This document shows, piece by piece, positions 37,508-45,898 of a stretch of 64,000 bases of DNA. The notes under the pieces are model-generated. The model was not told where the DNA came from. It made no database searches and saw nothing but the letters and a program-made list of their open reading frames with translations. Location: positions 1-64,000 of the forward strand of contig JAPUEL010000032.1 in NCBI GenBank assembly GCA_027492545.1, given 5' to 3'. The number at the start of each line of letters is the position of its first letter. The stretch's first letter is position 1. Made by a program: the position numbers and the translations under genes. The stretch comes from Propionibacteriaceae bacterium. Lineage in GTDB: Bacteria; Actinomycetota; Actinomycetes; Propionibacteriales; Propionibacteriaceae.

Positions 37508-38446
37508 TCAGAACTCCGCCGGCAGGGCTGGGGACCCGGCGGTGGGGAGGCTGGCGGCGAAGAGGTCCCCGTGCAGCGCCACACGTTCGAGCATCTGGGA
37601 GGGGCTCACCCTGACCGGCGTGTCGGGCGTCAACGCGGCCACCTCCTCCCACGTGAGCGGCGTGGCCACCGACGGTGACTCGAGGCCCCGCACGGAGTAC
37701 GCCGTGACGGTGTTGCGGGCGGCGAGGTTCTGGCCGTAGTCCACGAAGAGCAGATCCGTCCTGGCCTGCTTGCTCATGATCGCCACGAACTGCTTCGGAT
37801 ATCGCTGGGCGAGGTGCTGGGCCAGGGAGGCGGCGAACCCGTGGACCTGCGACGCGGGAGTGGGTTGGATCGGCACGCTCAGTTGAAGACCCTTGTTGCC
37901 GGAGCTCTTGGGATGGGCCTCGAGCCCGAGTTCCGCGAGGACCGTCGCCGCGAGGATCGCCCCCTTGGCGGAGTCCGCCGGGGTGACCCCCGGACCCGGA
38001 TCGAGATCGACGACCAGCGTGGTGGCCCTCGGCTCGTCTGCTCCCGACAGCAGCAGCCCCTCCGGGGACGCGGTGGCGTCCTGGACGCGCCACTGGGGGG
38101 TGTGCAGCTCCACGGAGGCGAGGTTGGCCAGCCAGGCGAGATCCGCCCGGTGCCGGGCGGTGACGTAGCTGACGGTGCCGGCTGAGGTGGCCACGTCCGC
38201 CGTGGCCACCCAGGAGGGTGCACCGGGGGGCAGATTCTTCTCGTAGAACGACTCACCCGCGGTGCCATTGGGGAACCGCACCCTGGTGATCGCACGGTCC
38301 CGGAGATGGGGGAGCATCGTGTCGGCGATGCCCACGTAATAGGCGATCAGCTCGCCCTTGGTGAACCCGGACGGGAACAGTGGCTTGTCCAGGTTGCTCA
38401 AGGTCAGCACCAGGCCGTCGATCTCGGTGGCGATGCGCTCACTCAT
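37508..38446 (-). CDS. LigD-type polymerase domain (stand-alone PolDom)
   Basis: This 312-residue protein corresponds to the archaeo-eukaryotic primase-like polymerase domain of LigD, without ligase or phosphoesterase parts. Features are LSNLDKPLFP near the N-terminus, SFYEKNLPPGAPSWV, the paired metal aspartates VVDLDPGPG near 147, a SGNKGLQLSVP motif near 183, and DLLFVDYGQN near 230. Motif II in LigD-type domains usually has a histidine (KGLH); here it is KGLQ. Such domains add ribonucleotides at gaps and breaks. Ku is encoded 5 kb away. It is divergent from adnA, and its ATG follows GGAGGAG. Confidence 0.85.
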   Translation of the reverse strand: MSERIATEIDGLVLTLSNLDKPLFPSGFTKGELIAYYVGIADTMLPHLRDRAITRVRFPNGTAGESFYEKNLPPGAPSWVATADVATSAGTVSYVTARHRADLAWLANLASVELHTPQWRVQDATASPEGLLLSGADEPRATTLVVDLDPGPGVTPADSAKGAILAATVLAELGLEAHPKSSGNKGLQLSVPIQPTPASQVHGFAASLAQHLAQRYPKQFVAIMSKQARTDLLFVDYGQNLAARNTVTAYSVRGLESPSVATPLTWEEVAALTPDTPVRVSPSQMLERVALHGDLFAASLPTAGSPALPAEF

Positions 38447-38525
38447 GCGGTCTCCTCCCGGGCACAGGCCTCAGCTTGCCACGCCACGTGTGGAATTGTC
38501 GCAGCCACCTGGTTGCATAGGACCC

Positions 38526-41500
38526 ATGCACTACCGGGTCCTGCCGTCACCGCCCGCCGAGACGTTCGACCTGAGCCCCGAGCAGGACGCGGCCGCCACG
38601 CCGGCGCGCGGGGTCACCGTCGTGTTCGGCGGACCGGGCACAGGCAAGACCGCCGTCCTGGCGGCCGCCGCCGCCAGGCGCGTCTCGTCCGGCAGCATCC
38701 TCGAGCGGATCATCGTTCTCTCCCACTCGCGCGCCGCGGCGCAGCAGGTCAGGCGCCAGATCAGCCGCCAGCTGGACCGGGCGCAGACATCCCCCCAGGT
38801 GACCACCATCCACGGCCTCTCCCTCGGCCTCCTGAGGCGCTACTGGCCGCATGAGTCCAGCCCCTGGCGGCTGCTGCGCGCCCCCGAGCAGGAGCGGCGC
38901 ATCCGGGAGCTGCTGGCTGGCATGCCCCCGGAGGCCTGGCCGCAGGAGGTCAGGGCCGCGCTCGGCACCAGGGCCTTCTCGCGCCAGTTGCGCGAGGTTC
39001 TCGCCCGCACCCGGCAGCTGTCGATGGATCCGGAGGTGCTCACCGCGCACGCCTACGCCGCGGGCGATGAGCTCTTCGCGGCCACCGCACGCTTCGTCGA
39101 GGAGTACCTCACCGTGGGGGACTTCTCCGGCACGCTGGACTACGCCGAGCTGGTGTATCGCAGCCGGCTGCTGCTCACGGAGCCCGGTGTCGCGGCAGGG
39201 GTCACCGCCGCCTTCGACGCGGTGCTCGTCGACGATGTGCACGAGGCCGATCCTGCCCAGGTCGGCCTCCTGGCGGACCTGGCCGCGCTCGGCCTTCCCC
39301 TACTCGCGCTCGGGGACCCGCAGCAACGAATCGGCGGGTTCCGCGGCGCCAGCCCGACGGCGCTGGCGGACCTGGCCGCCCTGCCTGGGGCCCGGACCAT
39401 CACACTGGAGCAGGGGTACCGGGCCTCTACCGTCGTGGCGGACTCCCTGGGGCGGTTGAGCCAGCGGATCGAGGCAAGGCTGGCGCCCCCGTCGCCTCAG
39501 CCGCCGCGGGCGGGGGGTGAGGTCCGTGCCCGGGTCTTCGACGACGTGTCCGCCGAGCTCGCGCACGTCGCGGCCGAGTTGCGTCACGCGGTGGCCGTGG
39601 AGGGGTGCGCGTGGTCGGACCTCGCGGTCGTGGCCAGGGCGGGGCGCGCGCAGCTCAGCGCCGTCGCCGGTGAACTGGTCAGGTTGGGGGTCCCGGTGGA
39701 CGTGTCCGGCGATGAGATCGCCTTGGCTGAGCACCCGGCCGTCGCCACGATGCTGCTCGCACTGGCCGTCGCGGCCCGACCAACCGGCCCGGAGGCGGAC
39801 GAGGCGCGCCTCCTGATGTCGTCGCCGCTGTGCGGGCTCGACGGCGTGGCCCAGCGGCGCCTGGGGCGGGCCCTGCTGGCCCGCCACCGGAGCCTGGGCA
39901 CCTCTGTCGCCCTGCTCGGCCGATGCCTCTCGGAGCCGGCGCTGCTGGACGGCATCGCGACGGAGGAGGCGGACGCCGGCCGGGATCTGGCGGCGCTACT
40001 GGCGAAGGTCCGTGCTGCGCTGGCCGGCGGGGCGGAGGTGCAGGAGGCATTGTGGGCGCTGTGGGACGGCACACCCTGGCCCACGCGGTTGCGGGAGCGG
40101 GCGCTCCGGGGGTCCAGGCGGGCGGACGCGGACCTGGACGCCATCGTCGAGGTCTTCGACCTGGCGGCGAGGCATGAGGATCTCCGGGGTGCCGCCGGCG
40201 CGGAGACGTTTCTCAGGGAGGTGTCGGGGCAGGAGATCCCGGCCGACACCGGGCGGGAACTCACGGTGGGCGGTCGGGGTGTTCGGGTTGTCACAGCCCA
40301 CCGGACCCGCGGGCTGGAATGGGAGCGCGTCTGGGTGGTCGGGGCGCAGGAGGGCCTCTGGCCGCGGCTGACGCGTCCCGGGCTGCTGCTGGACGCCGAG
40401 CGGTTGGGGGCCGAACAGCTGGCCCCGCAGGGAACCGCACCGCAGCTCGCGAGCGAGCGTCGGCTCTTCTACGTGGCCTGCTCCCGCGCACGGCGCTCAC
40501 TGCGCGTCAGCGGGGTGCAGGGAGTCGACGGCGAGGGGGGCCGGCCGTCGAGGTTCCTGGGCGAGCTCGGCGTCGAGGTCGAGCGGGCCTACGGCCGGCC
40601 GGGCAAGTTGCTGTCCGTGTCCGCGCTCGTCGGGGACCTCCGCCGGGCTCTGGAGGACGAGGCCTCATCGCCGGGGCTGCGCCGCGCGGCGGCTCTCCGT
40701 CTGGCGGACCTGGCGGCAGTGGTCCAGGCCGACGGCTCGCGTGCCTTCCCCGGCGCGGACCCGGCGCACTGGTGGGGGATCGCCGGAAGCACCTCGGGCT
40801 CCGCCGTGCCGTCCGGGCCGGTCGTCATCACCGGCTCGTCGCTGGAGACACTGCTGCAGTGCCCGCGGCGATGGTTCCTGACCAGGCGGGCGAAGGCCGA
40901 CACGGGCAGGGTCTCCAAGGCCTCCGTCGGCGATGTGGTGCACCTTCTGGCCAAGCACGCGGCCACCGAGCACCTCACGGCGGACCAGATGCGGGCGAAG
41001 CTCGACGACGTGTGGGCCCGGATCCCCTTCGAGACCGAGTGGCTCTCAGCCACCGAGCGCACCGAGATCGACCAGGCCGTCGAAAGGTTCGCGGCGTACC
41101 ACGAGCACAACCCCAACGAGTTGCTGGCGGTCGAGCGTCGGTTCCGGGTGCCGGTCACGGTCGCCGGCCGCGAGGTGGTCCTGGACGGCACGGTGGACCG
41201 GCTGGAGCGCCAACCCGACGGGCGCCTCCGTGTCGTCGATGTGAAGACGGGGCGCCGGGTCCTCCGGGAGGCGGAGGTCGCCGACCACGCCCAGCTCGGC
41301 ATCTATCAGCTCGCCGCTTCGCTGGGCGCCTTCGACGACCTGGCTCCGGGGGCCCGGGCGGTCGCGGCCCCGGCCCTGCTGTTCCTCCGCGACGGCGAGG
41401 CCCTGCCCACCGTCGTCGCGCAGCCGTCGATCGAGGACGCCCCGGCCCTCCCTGGCGAGGATCTCGCGGTGGGTCCCACCTGGGTCCACGACAGGATCGC

Positions 41501-41621
41501 CACGGGCGTGGACATCATCAGGGAGGGCCGCTTCGACGCCATGGAGTGCGACGCCTGCCGGTTCTGCGCCTTCGCCACGTCCTGCCCGGCCCTGGGCCCA
41601 CGCACGGGGGCCCAGCGGTGA
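38526..41621 (+). CDS. adnA: AdnA subunit of the AdnAB helicase-nuclease
   Basis: AdnA with AdnB forms the actinobacterial counterpart of RecBCD/AddAB that resects double-strand breaks. The 1031-residue protein has a UvrD-like helicase core (Walker A GGPGTGKTAVL about 37-47; VLVDDVHEADPA near 235; GDPQQRIGGFRGA near 263; VVTAHRTRGLEWE near 590) and a C-terminal RecB-type nuclease with LDGTVDRLE, RVVDVKTG and QLGIYQLA. Cysteines in LLQCPRRWF and CDACRFCAFATSC likely ligate an iron-sulfur cluster. The motif DDVHE differs from the usual DExQ, as in AdnA relatives. adnB overlaps its 3' end by four bases (GTGA). Confidence 0.93.
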   Translation: MHYRVLPSPPAETFDLSPEQDAAATPARGVTVVFGGPGTGKTAVLAAAAARRVSSGSILERIIVLSHSRAAAQQVRRQISRQLDRAQTSPQVTTIHGLSLGLLRRYWPHESSPWRLLRAPEQERRIRELLAGMPPEAWPQEVRAALGTRAFSRQLREVLARTRQLSMDPEVLTAHAYAAGDELFAATARFVEEYLTVGDFSGTLDYAELVYRSRLLLTEPGVAAGVTAAFDAVLVDDVHEADPAQVGLLADLAALGLPLLALGDPQQRIGGFRGASPTALADLAALPGARTITLEQGYRASTVVADSLGRLSQRIEARLAPPSPQPPRAGGEVRARVFDDVSAELAHVAAELRHAVAVEGCAWSDLAVVARAGRAQLSAVAGELVRLGVPVDVSGDEIALAEHPAVATMLLALAVAARPTGPEADEARLLMSSPLCGLDGVAQRRLGRALLARHRSLGTSVALLGRCLSEPALLDGIATEEADAGRDLAALLAKVRAALAGGAEVQEALWALWDGTPWPTRLRERALRGSRRADADLDAIVEVFDLAARHEDLRGAAGAETFLREVSGQEIPADTGRELTVGGRGVRVVTAHRTRGLEWERVWVVGAQEGLWPRLTRPGLLLDAERLGAEQLAPQGTAPQLASERRLFYVACSRARRSLRVSGVQGVDGEGGRPSRFLGELGVEVERAYGRPGKLLSVSALVGDLRRALEDEASSPGLRRAAALRLADLAAVVQADGSRAFPGADPAHWWGIAGSTSGSAVPSGPVVITGSSLETLLQCPRRWFLTRRAKADTGRVSKASVGDVVHLLAKHAATEHLTADQMRAKLDDVWARIPFETEWLSATERTEIDQAVERFAAYHEHNPNELLAVERRFRVPVTVAGREVVLDGTVDRLERQPDGRLRVVDVKTGRRVLREAEVADHAQLGIYQLAASLGAFDDLAPGARAVAAPALLFLRDGEALPTVVAQPSIEDAPALPGEDLAVGPTWVHDRIATGVDIIREGRFDAMECDACRFCAFATSCPALGPRTGAQR

Positions 41622-44600
41622 GCGTCATTGCCCTCCGTCGGCAGCTGCTCTCGTCGCCGGACCAGCTGATCGACGCGCTGCAGATCCCCTTCTCACCCGA
41701 GCAGCTGGAGGCGATCACCGCTCCGCTCGAGCCGGCCGTGATCATCGCCGGTGCAGGCAGCGGCAAGACCACCGTGATGGCCGCGCGGGTCGTCTGGCTG
41801 GTGGGCACCGGCCAGGTGCGCCCGGAGGAGATCCTCGGGCTGACCTTCACCCGGAAGGCGGCGGCCGAGCTCGGCACCCGGGTCGCGGCCGCCCTGGACA
41901 GGGCCGGTGTCCTCACCGGACTGGAGGGGGAGGGGGCGGAGCTGGTGATGACCTACGACTCGTTCGCCGCCCGGCTGGTCAGTGAGTTCGGGCTGAGGAT
42001 CGGGATCGACCGGGATCCCGTCATGGTCACGGGGGCGAGTCGTTTCCGGCTCGCCACCCGCGTGGTCGCCAACGCCCCGGGGCCGTTCCACAGCATCAGC
42101 AGGCTCAGCCACCACTCCATCCCGGAGCGCGTGCTCGCGCTGGATGCAGAGATGCAGTCGCACCTGGTGTCCGAGGAGAAGGTCCTCCTGGAGTGCGAGC
42201 GCGCCGAGCGCCGCTTCGCCGAGGCTCCCCTGTACCGCGGCAAGACGATGCGCGACGTGGAGAAGGCGCTTGACGCCACGGCCGAGCGGCGAGAACTCCT
42301 GCAGCTCGTCACGGCGTACCAGGAGTTGAAGCAGCGTCTGGGCGTGGTGGAGTTCGCCGATCAGCTCCGGGAGGCGGTCCGCCTCGTCACGACCGTCCCC
42401 TCCGTGGGCGAGGAACTGCGCCGGCGCTTCCGGGTGGTGCTGCTCGACGAGTACCAGGACACCTCGTCGGCCCAGGCTCGCCTGCTCCGCGAGCTGTTCA
42501 CCGGCTCCCCGTTCGGTGAGGCGATGGGCTTCCCCGTCACGGCGGTCGGGGACCCGTACCAGGCCATCTACGGATGGCGGGGCGCCGCCTCCGGCAACAT
42601 CCTCGAGTTCCCGATGCAGTTCCGCCGCAGCGACGGCGCCCCCGCCGCGCGGTACACCCTCAGTGTCAACCGCCGCAGCGGGCAGCGCATCCTGGACGTC
42701 GGCAATGCGCTGGCGCGCGATCTCGCGGCCGCACCAGGGGAGAGCGGCGTTCAGCTGCGCGCCCCGGAGGGGGCCCCGTCGGGCTTGGTGGCCGCGGCCA
42801 CGTTCGACACCTTCCGCGACGAGGTGGACTGGATCGCCGAGTCGCTGGTCGCCAGGCACGAGACGGGCACCGCCTGGGCCGAGCTGGCCATCCTGGTGCG
42901 CCGCAACGCGCTGCTCGCCCCGCTGTTCGAGGCGCTGCGGGATCGTGACGTGCCAGTCGAGATCGTCGGGCTGGGGGGCCTGCTCGCGCTGCCCGAGATC
43001 GCCCCGATCGTGGCCACCCTCCGGGTGATCGACGATGTCGCGGCCAACCCCGCCGTCGCGGCCCTCCTGTCCGGCCCGCGCTGGCAGCTGGGCCTCGCGG
43101 ATCTGGAACTGCTGGGGGAGAGGGCCAGGCGCCTCGCGGCGGCCCCCACCCACGCCTCCGACATGGACGAGGCCCTGGTGTCCGCGGTCACCCAGGCGGA
43201 TCCCGGCGAGACGGTGTGCCTGCTCGACGCCGTCGCGGACCCTGGCGACCTCCCCTTCACGGAGGGCGCCCGTGATCGGCTCAGGCGGTTCCACCTGGAG
43301 GTGGCCGAACTGAGGCGGCACTCGGCCGAGCCGGTGGCGGACCTCGTTACCCGGGTCATCTCAACCCTGGGCCTGGAGTCGGAGCTGATCGCCTCCGGCG
43401 CGCAGACGAGTCAGGTGGCCCGGTTCGTGGCCGAGGTGGCGGGGTACACCGACGTCGACGGAGACGGCAGCCTGGGCGGTCTCCTGGCCTACCTGGACGC
43501 CGAGGAGGACTTCGGGGAGGGCCTCCAACAGGCGGTGCCCAGCGAGGCGGACTCGGTCAAGCTCCTCACCGTCCATCGGGCGAAGGGCCTCGAGTGGGAC
43601 ACGGTCTTCCTTCCGAGCCTGGTGGACAAGGTGTTCCCGTCGGAGCCCAGATCAGGGATCTGGCCCACCCGAGCCGAGACCCTCCCCGCCCCGCTGAGGG
43701 GGGACGCATCGAGCATCCCGCAGCTGCGCGACTACACCAAGAACGGTCTTGGCTCCTACCGGGAGGCCAGCAGGGTGGACCACCGCCTGGCAGAGGACCG
43801 CCTTGCCTACGTGGCCGCCACCCGGGCGAAGCAGCTTCTGGTGGCCTCCAGCCACGTGTGGACACCCGGCAACGTGCGGCCGCGGACCGAGTCGCCGTAC
43901 TTCACGGTGCTGCGTGAGGCGGCGGAGGCCGCGCGGTGCTATCTCGACGAGGCCACCCGGGGCACCGACACCAACCCGGTTCCGGCCGTGCCGGGTCGTG
44001 CCGCCTGGCCGGCGGCGCTCGACGCAGACGTCGTCGCGGCGCGGGCCGCGGCGGCCCAGCTGGTGACGCAGGCCGTCTCAATGATCGGTGCCGATGCCGC
44101 GGAGCGCACCGGATGGGTGTGGGAGTCCGGGCTCCTCACCCCGGACGAGGAGGCGCGCATCTCGTCCTGGGACGAGAGCACTCGGCACCTGGCCGCACTC
44201 GCCGGCCGGCGTGGGGGTCGCGAAGTGGTCCTGCCGGAGGGGCTCTCCGCCACGGCTCTGATGTCGCTGCGTCGGGACCCGTCCGGGTTCGCCGCCTCCC
44301 TCCTGCGGCCCATGCCGAGGCCCCCGTCGATGGCGGCCAGAGTGGGGGACCGGTTCCACGCCTGGGTGCAGCGGCGCTTCGAGCTCCCCGCGGCACTCGA
44401 AGAGGTCGAAGCAGAGGGGGCCGCCGACCCGGCCCAACTGGGGCCGCTCATCGCGGCCTTCGAGGCCGGGCGCTTCGCCGATCGCGCGCCCCTGGGCGTC
44501 GAGGTGCCCTTCGTCATGTCGTGGGGGTCGCAGGTGCTCCGGGGGCGGATCGACGCGGTCTACGCGTGGGACCGCGACGGGGTGGACTACCTCGTCGTCG

Positions 44601-44794
44601 ACTGGAAGACCTCCGCCCGCCGGGCGGACCCGCTTCAGCTGGCGGTCTACCGCCAGGCCTGGGCGCAGGCGCGGGGCGTGGATCCGGCCAGGGTTGGCGC
44701 CGCGTTCTACCATGTCCTGGCAGACGAGTTGCGCCTCGTGGACGCCCCGGCGTCCCTGATCGACGATGCGCTGAAGGCGGGAGTGGAGACATGA
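41618..44794 (+). CDS. adnB: AdnB subunit of the AdnAB helicase-nuclease
   Basis: AdnB is the dominant motor of AdnAB. The 1058-residue protein has Walker A AGAGSGKTTVM near residue 45, TFTRKAAAELG, VLLDEYQDTSSAQ near 275, GDPYQAIYGWRGA near 310, TVHRAKGLEWDTV near 650 and YVAATRAKQLLV near 730. The C-terminal nuclease has RGRIDAVY, YLVVDWKTS and LQLAVYRQ, with no iron-sulfur cysteines. It is translationally coupled to adnA on one side and to nudC (ATGA) on the other, so the three form one operon. Confidence 0.94.
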   Translation: MSVIALRRQLLSSPDQLIDALQIPFSPEQLEAITAPLEPAVIIAGAGSGKTTVMAARVVWLVGTGQVRPEEILGLTFTRKAAAELGTRVAAALDRAGVLTGLEGEGAELVMTYDSFAARLVSEFGLRIGIDRDPVMVTGASRFRLATRVVANAPGPFHSISRLSHHSIPERVLALDAEMQSHLVSEEKVLLECERAERRFAEAPLYRGKTMRDVEKALDATAERRELLQLVTAYQELKQRLGVVEFADQLREAVRLVTTVPSVGEELRRRFRVVLLDEYQDTSSAQARLLRELFTGSPFGEAMGFPVTAVGDPYQAIYGWRGAASGNILEFPMQFRRSDGAPAARYTLSVNRRSGQRILDVGNALARDLAAAPGESGVQLRAPEGAPSGLVAAATFDTFRDEVDWIAESLVARHETGTAWAELAILVRRNALLAPLFEALRDRDVPVEIVGLGGLLALPEIAPIVATLRVIDDVAANPAVAALLSGPRWQLGLADLELLGERARRLAAAPTHASDMDEALVSAVTQADPGETVCLLDAVADPGDLPFTEGARDRLRRFHLEVAELRRHSAEPVADLVTRVISTLGLESELIASGAQTSQVARFVAEVAGYTDVDGDGSLGGLLAYLDAEEDFGEGLQQAVPSEADSVKLLTVHRAKGLEWDTVFLPSLVDKVFPSEPRSGIWPTRAETLPAPLRGDASSIPQLRDYTKNGLGSYREASRVDHRLAEDRLAYVAATRAKQLLVASSHVWTPGNVRPRTESPYFTVLREAAEAARCYLDEATRGTDTNPVPAVPGRAAWPAALDADVVAARAAAAQLVTQAVSMIGADAAERTGWVWESGLLTPDEEARISSWDESTRHLAALAGRRGGREVVLPEGLSATALMSLRRDPSGFAASLLRPMPRPPSMAARVGDRFHAWVQRRFELPAALEEVEAEGAADPAQLGPLIAAFEAGRFADRAPLGVEVPFVMSWGSQVLRGRIDAVYAWDRDGVDYLVVDWKTSARRADPLQLAVYRQAWAQARGVDPARVGAAFYHVLADELRLVDAPASLIDDALKAGVET

Positions 44795-45624
44795 CGAACC
44801 ACTGGAGCGTGCCGTCGGGCCTGGATCGCGCAGCCATCGCCCGCAGTGAGGCGGACGTCCACGCCTCGTGGGCGACGGCTGTGGTGCTCGAGGTCGACTC
44901 GGACGGCAACGTGGCCGCGCGCAACGGGCGTCCCCTCCCGCTGACCCAGCCAGGGCTCCGCCGGCCGGAGGACATCCTCCTCGGCTGGTTCCAGGGCCGG
45001 CCCTGGTTCGCCCGGCCCGCCCAGCTCCTGGACGGCGAGACCTTGGGCTGGCGGGACGTGGACCCGGCGGATTACGACCCCCTCGCAGCGGCCGTCGCGC
45101 TGACCAGGTGGCACCTCCAGGCCCCGGCCTGCGAGCGCTGTGGGTCTCCCACGCGCCCCGACCAGGCGGGCGCGCGGCGCGTCTGCGACGGGTGCGGGGC
45201 CCTGGCCTTCCCCCGCATAGACCCGTGCGTGATCGTCGCCATCACGGACCCCCAGGACCGCCTGCTCCTGGCACGTCAGCAGCAGTGGCAGGCGCGGCGC
45301 GTCTCGATCGTCGCCGGGTTCATCGAGGCGGGCGAATCAGCCGAGCAGGCATGCCACAGGGAGGCCGGGGAGGAGGTCGGCGTGGTCCTTGAACGGCTGG
45401 AGTACGTCTCCAGCCAGCCCTGGCCGATGCCCCGCTCGCTGATGCTCGGCTTCAACGGCCGCGCGGCGGACTCCCGGATACGCGTCGACGGCGACGAGAT
45501 CGTCGAGGGTGCGTACTACACCCGCGCGGATCTCGCCGCCGCCGTCGGGTCCGGTGACGTGACGCTCCCAGGCAGGGCGTCGATCGCCCGCCACCTGATC
45601 GAGCGGTGGTTGGCTACCGGCTGA
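44791..45624 (+). CDS. nudC: NAD(+) diphosphatase NudC
   Basis: NudC hydrolyses NAD(H) to NMN(H) and AMP and can remove NAD caps from RNA. The 277-residue protein has a zinc ribbon (CERCGSP and CDGCGA, about 113-135), the Nudix box GFIEAGESAEQACHREAGEE near 175-195, and SQPWPMPRSLM just after it, which distinguishes NudC from other Nudix enzymes. The ATG overlaps the adnB stop. Coupling to a DNA repair helicase-nuclease is common in actinobacteria, though no functional link is known. Confidence 0.95.
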   Translation: MTNHWSVPSGLDRAAIARSEADVHASWATAVVLEVDSDGNVAARNGRPLPLTQPGLRRPEDILLGWFQGRPWFARPAQLLDGETLGWRDVDPADYDPLAAAVALTRWHLQAPACERCGSPTRPDQAGARRVCDGCGALAFPRIDPCVIVAITDPQDRLLLARQQQWQARRVSIVAGFIEAGESAEQACHREAGEEVGVVLERLEYVSSQPWPMPRSLMLGFNGRAADSRIRVDGDEIVEGAYYTRADLAAAVGSGDVTLPGRASIARHLIERWLATG

Positions 45625-45811
45625 GCCTGTCCGTCTCGTCCTGGATCCTGCTGGCCACTTCGGTCAGCTTCTCCCGGTGCTGAGTCGCGTGGTGCGCGCA
45701 GAACAGCAACTCGCCACCGGAACGCAGGAAGACGCGGAGATATGCCTGCGCACCGCAACGATCGCATCTGTCGATCGCGGTGAGCGTCGGGTCCATGGTT
45801 ACTTCAGTCAT
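45614..45811 (-). CDS. Small zinc-ribbon-like protein (DUF7455)
   Basis: This 65-residue protein has paired cysteine/histidine sites DRCDRCGAQAYLRV and LLFCAHHATQH, a likely zinc site, and a C-terminal helix ending IQDETDRL. It belongs to a small conserved actinobacterial family without a known function. The ATG at 45811 follows GAGGAG at good spacing; a second ATG at 45796 is in frame. Its 3' end overlaps the convergent nudC by 11 bases, and it is divergent from parE. Confidence 0.85.
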   Translation of the reverse strand: MTEVTMDPTLTAIDRCDRCGAQAYLRVFLRSGGELLFCAHHATQHREKLTEVASRIQDETDRLSR

Positions 45812-45886
45812 CGTGGGCTCCTCACCTTTCTGCTTCTTGGTAGTCAAACGTAGCGGGCCTCCACAATGTTCCCTGTGAGGCGTGGG

Positions 45887-45892
45887 TAATCT
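45887..45892 (+). promoter_or_regulatory. -10 element (TAATCT) of parE
   Basis: TAATCT lies six bases before the parE GTG with no Shine-Dalgarno, as for several other genes here. A leaderless transcript is likely. Confidence 0.4.
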
Positions 45893-45898
45893 GGGCCG

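Noticed and set aside
40319-41617. N-terminal extension of adnB by ~430 codons over adnA
   Set aside because: The extension lies in another frame of adnA and is Arg/Gly/Ala-rich noise. The helicase begins at GTG 41618 in a standard overlap.
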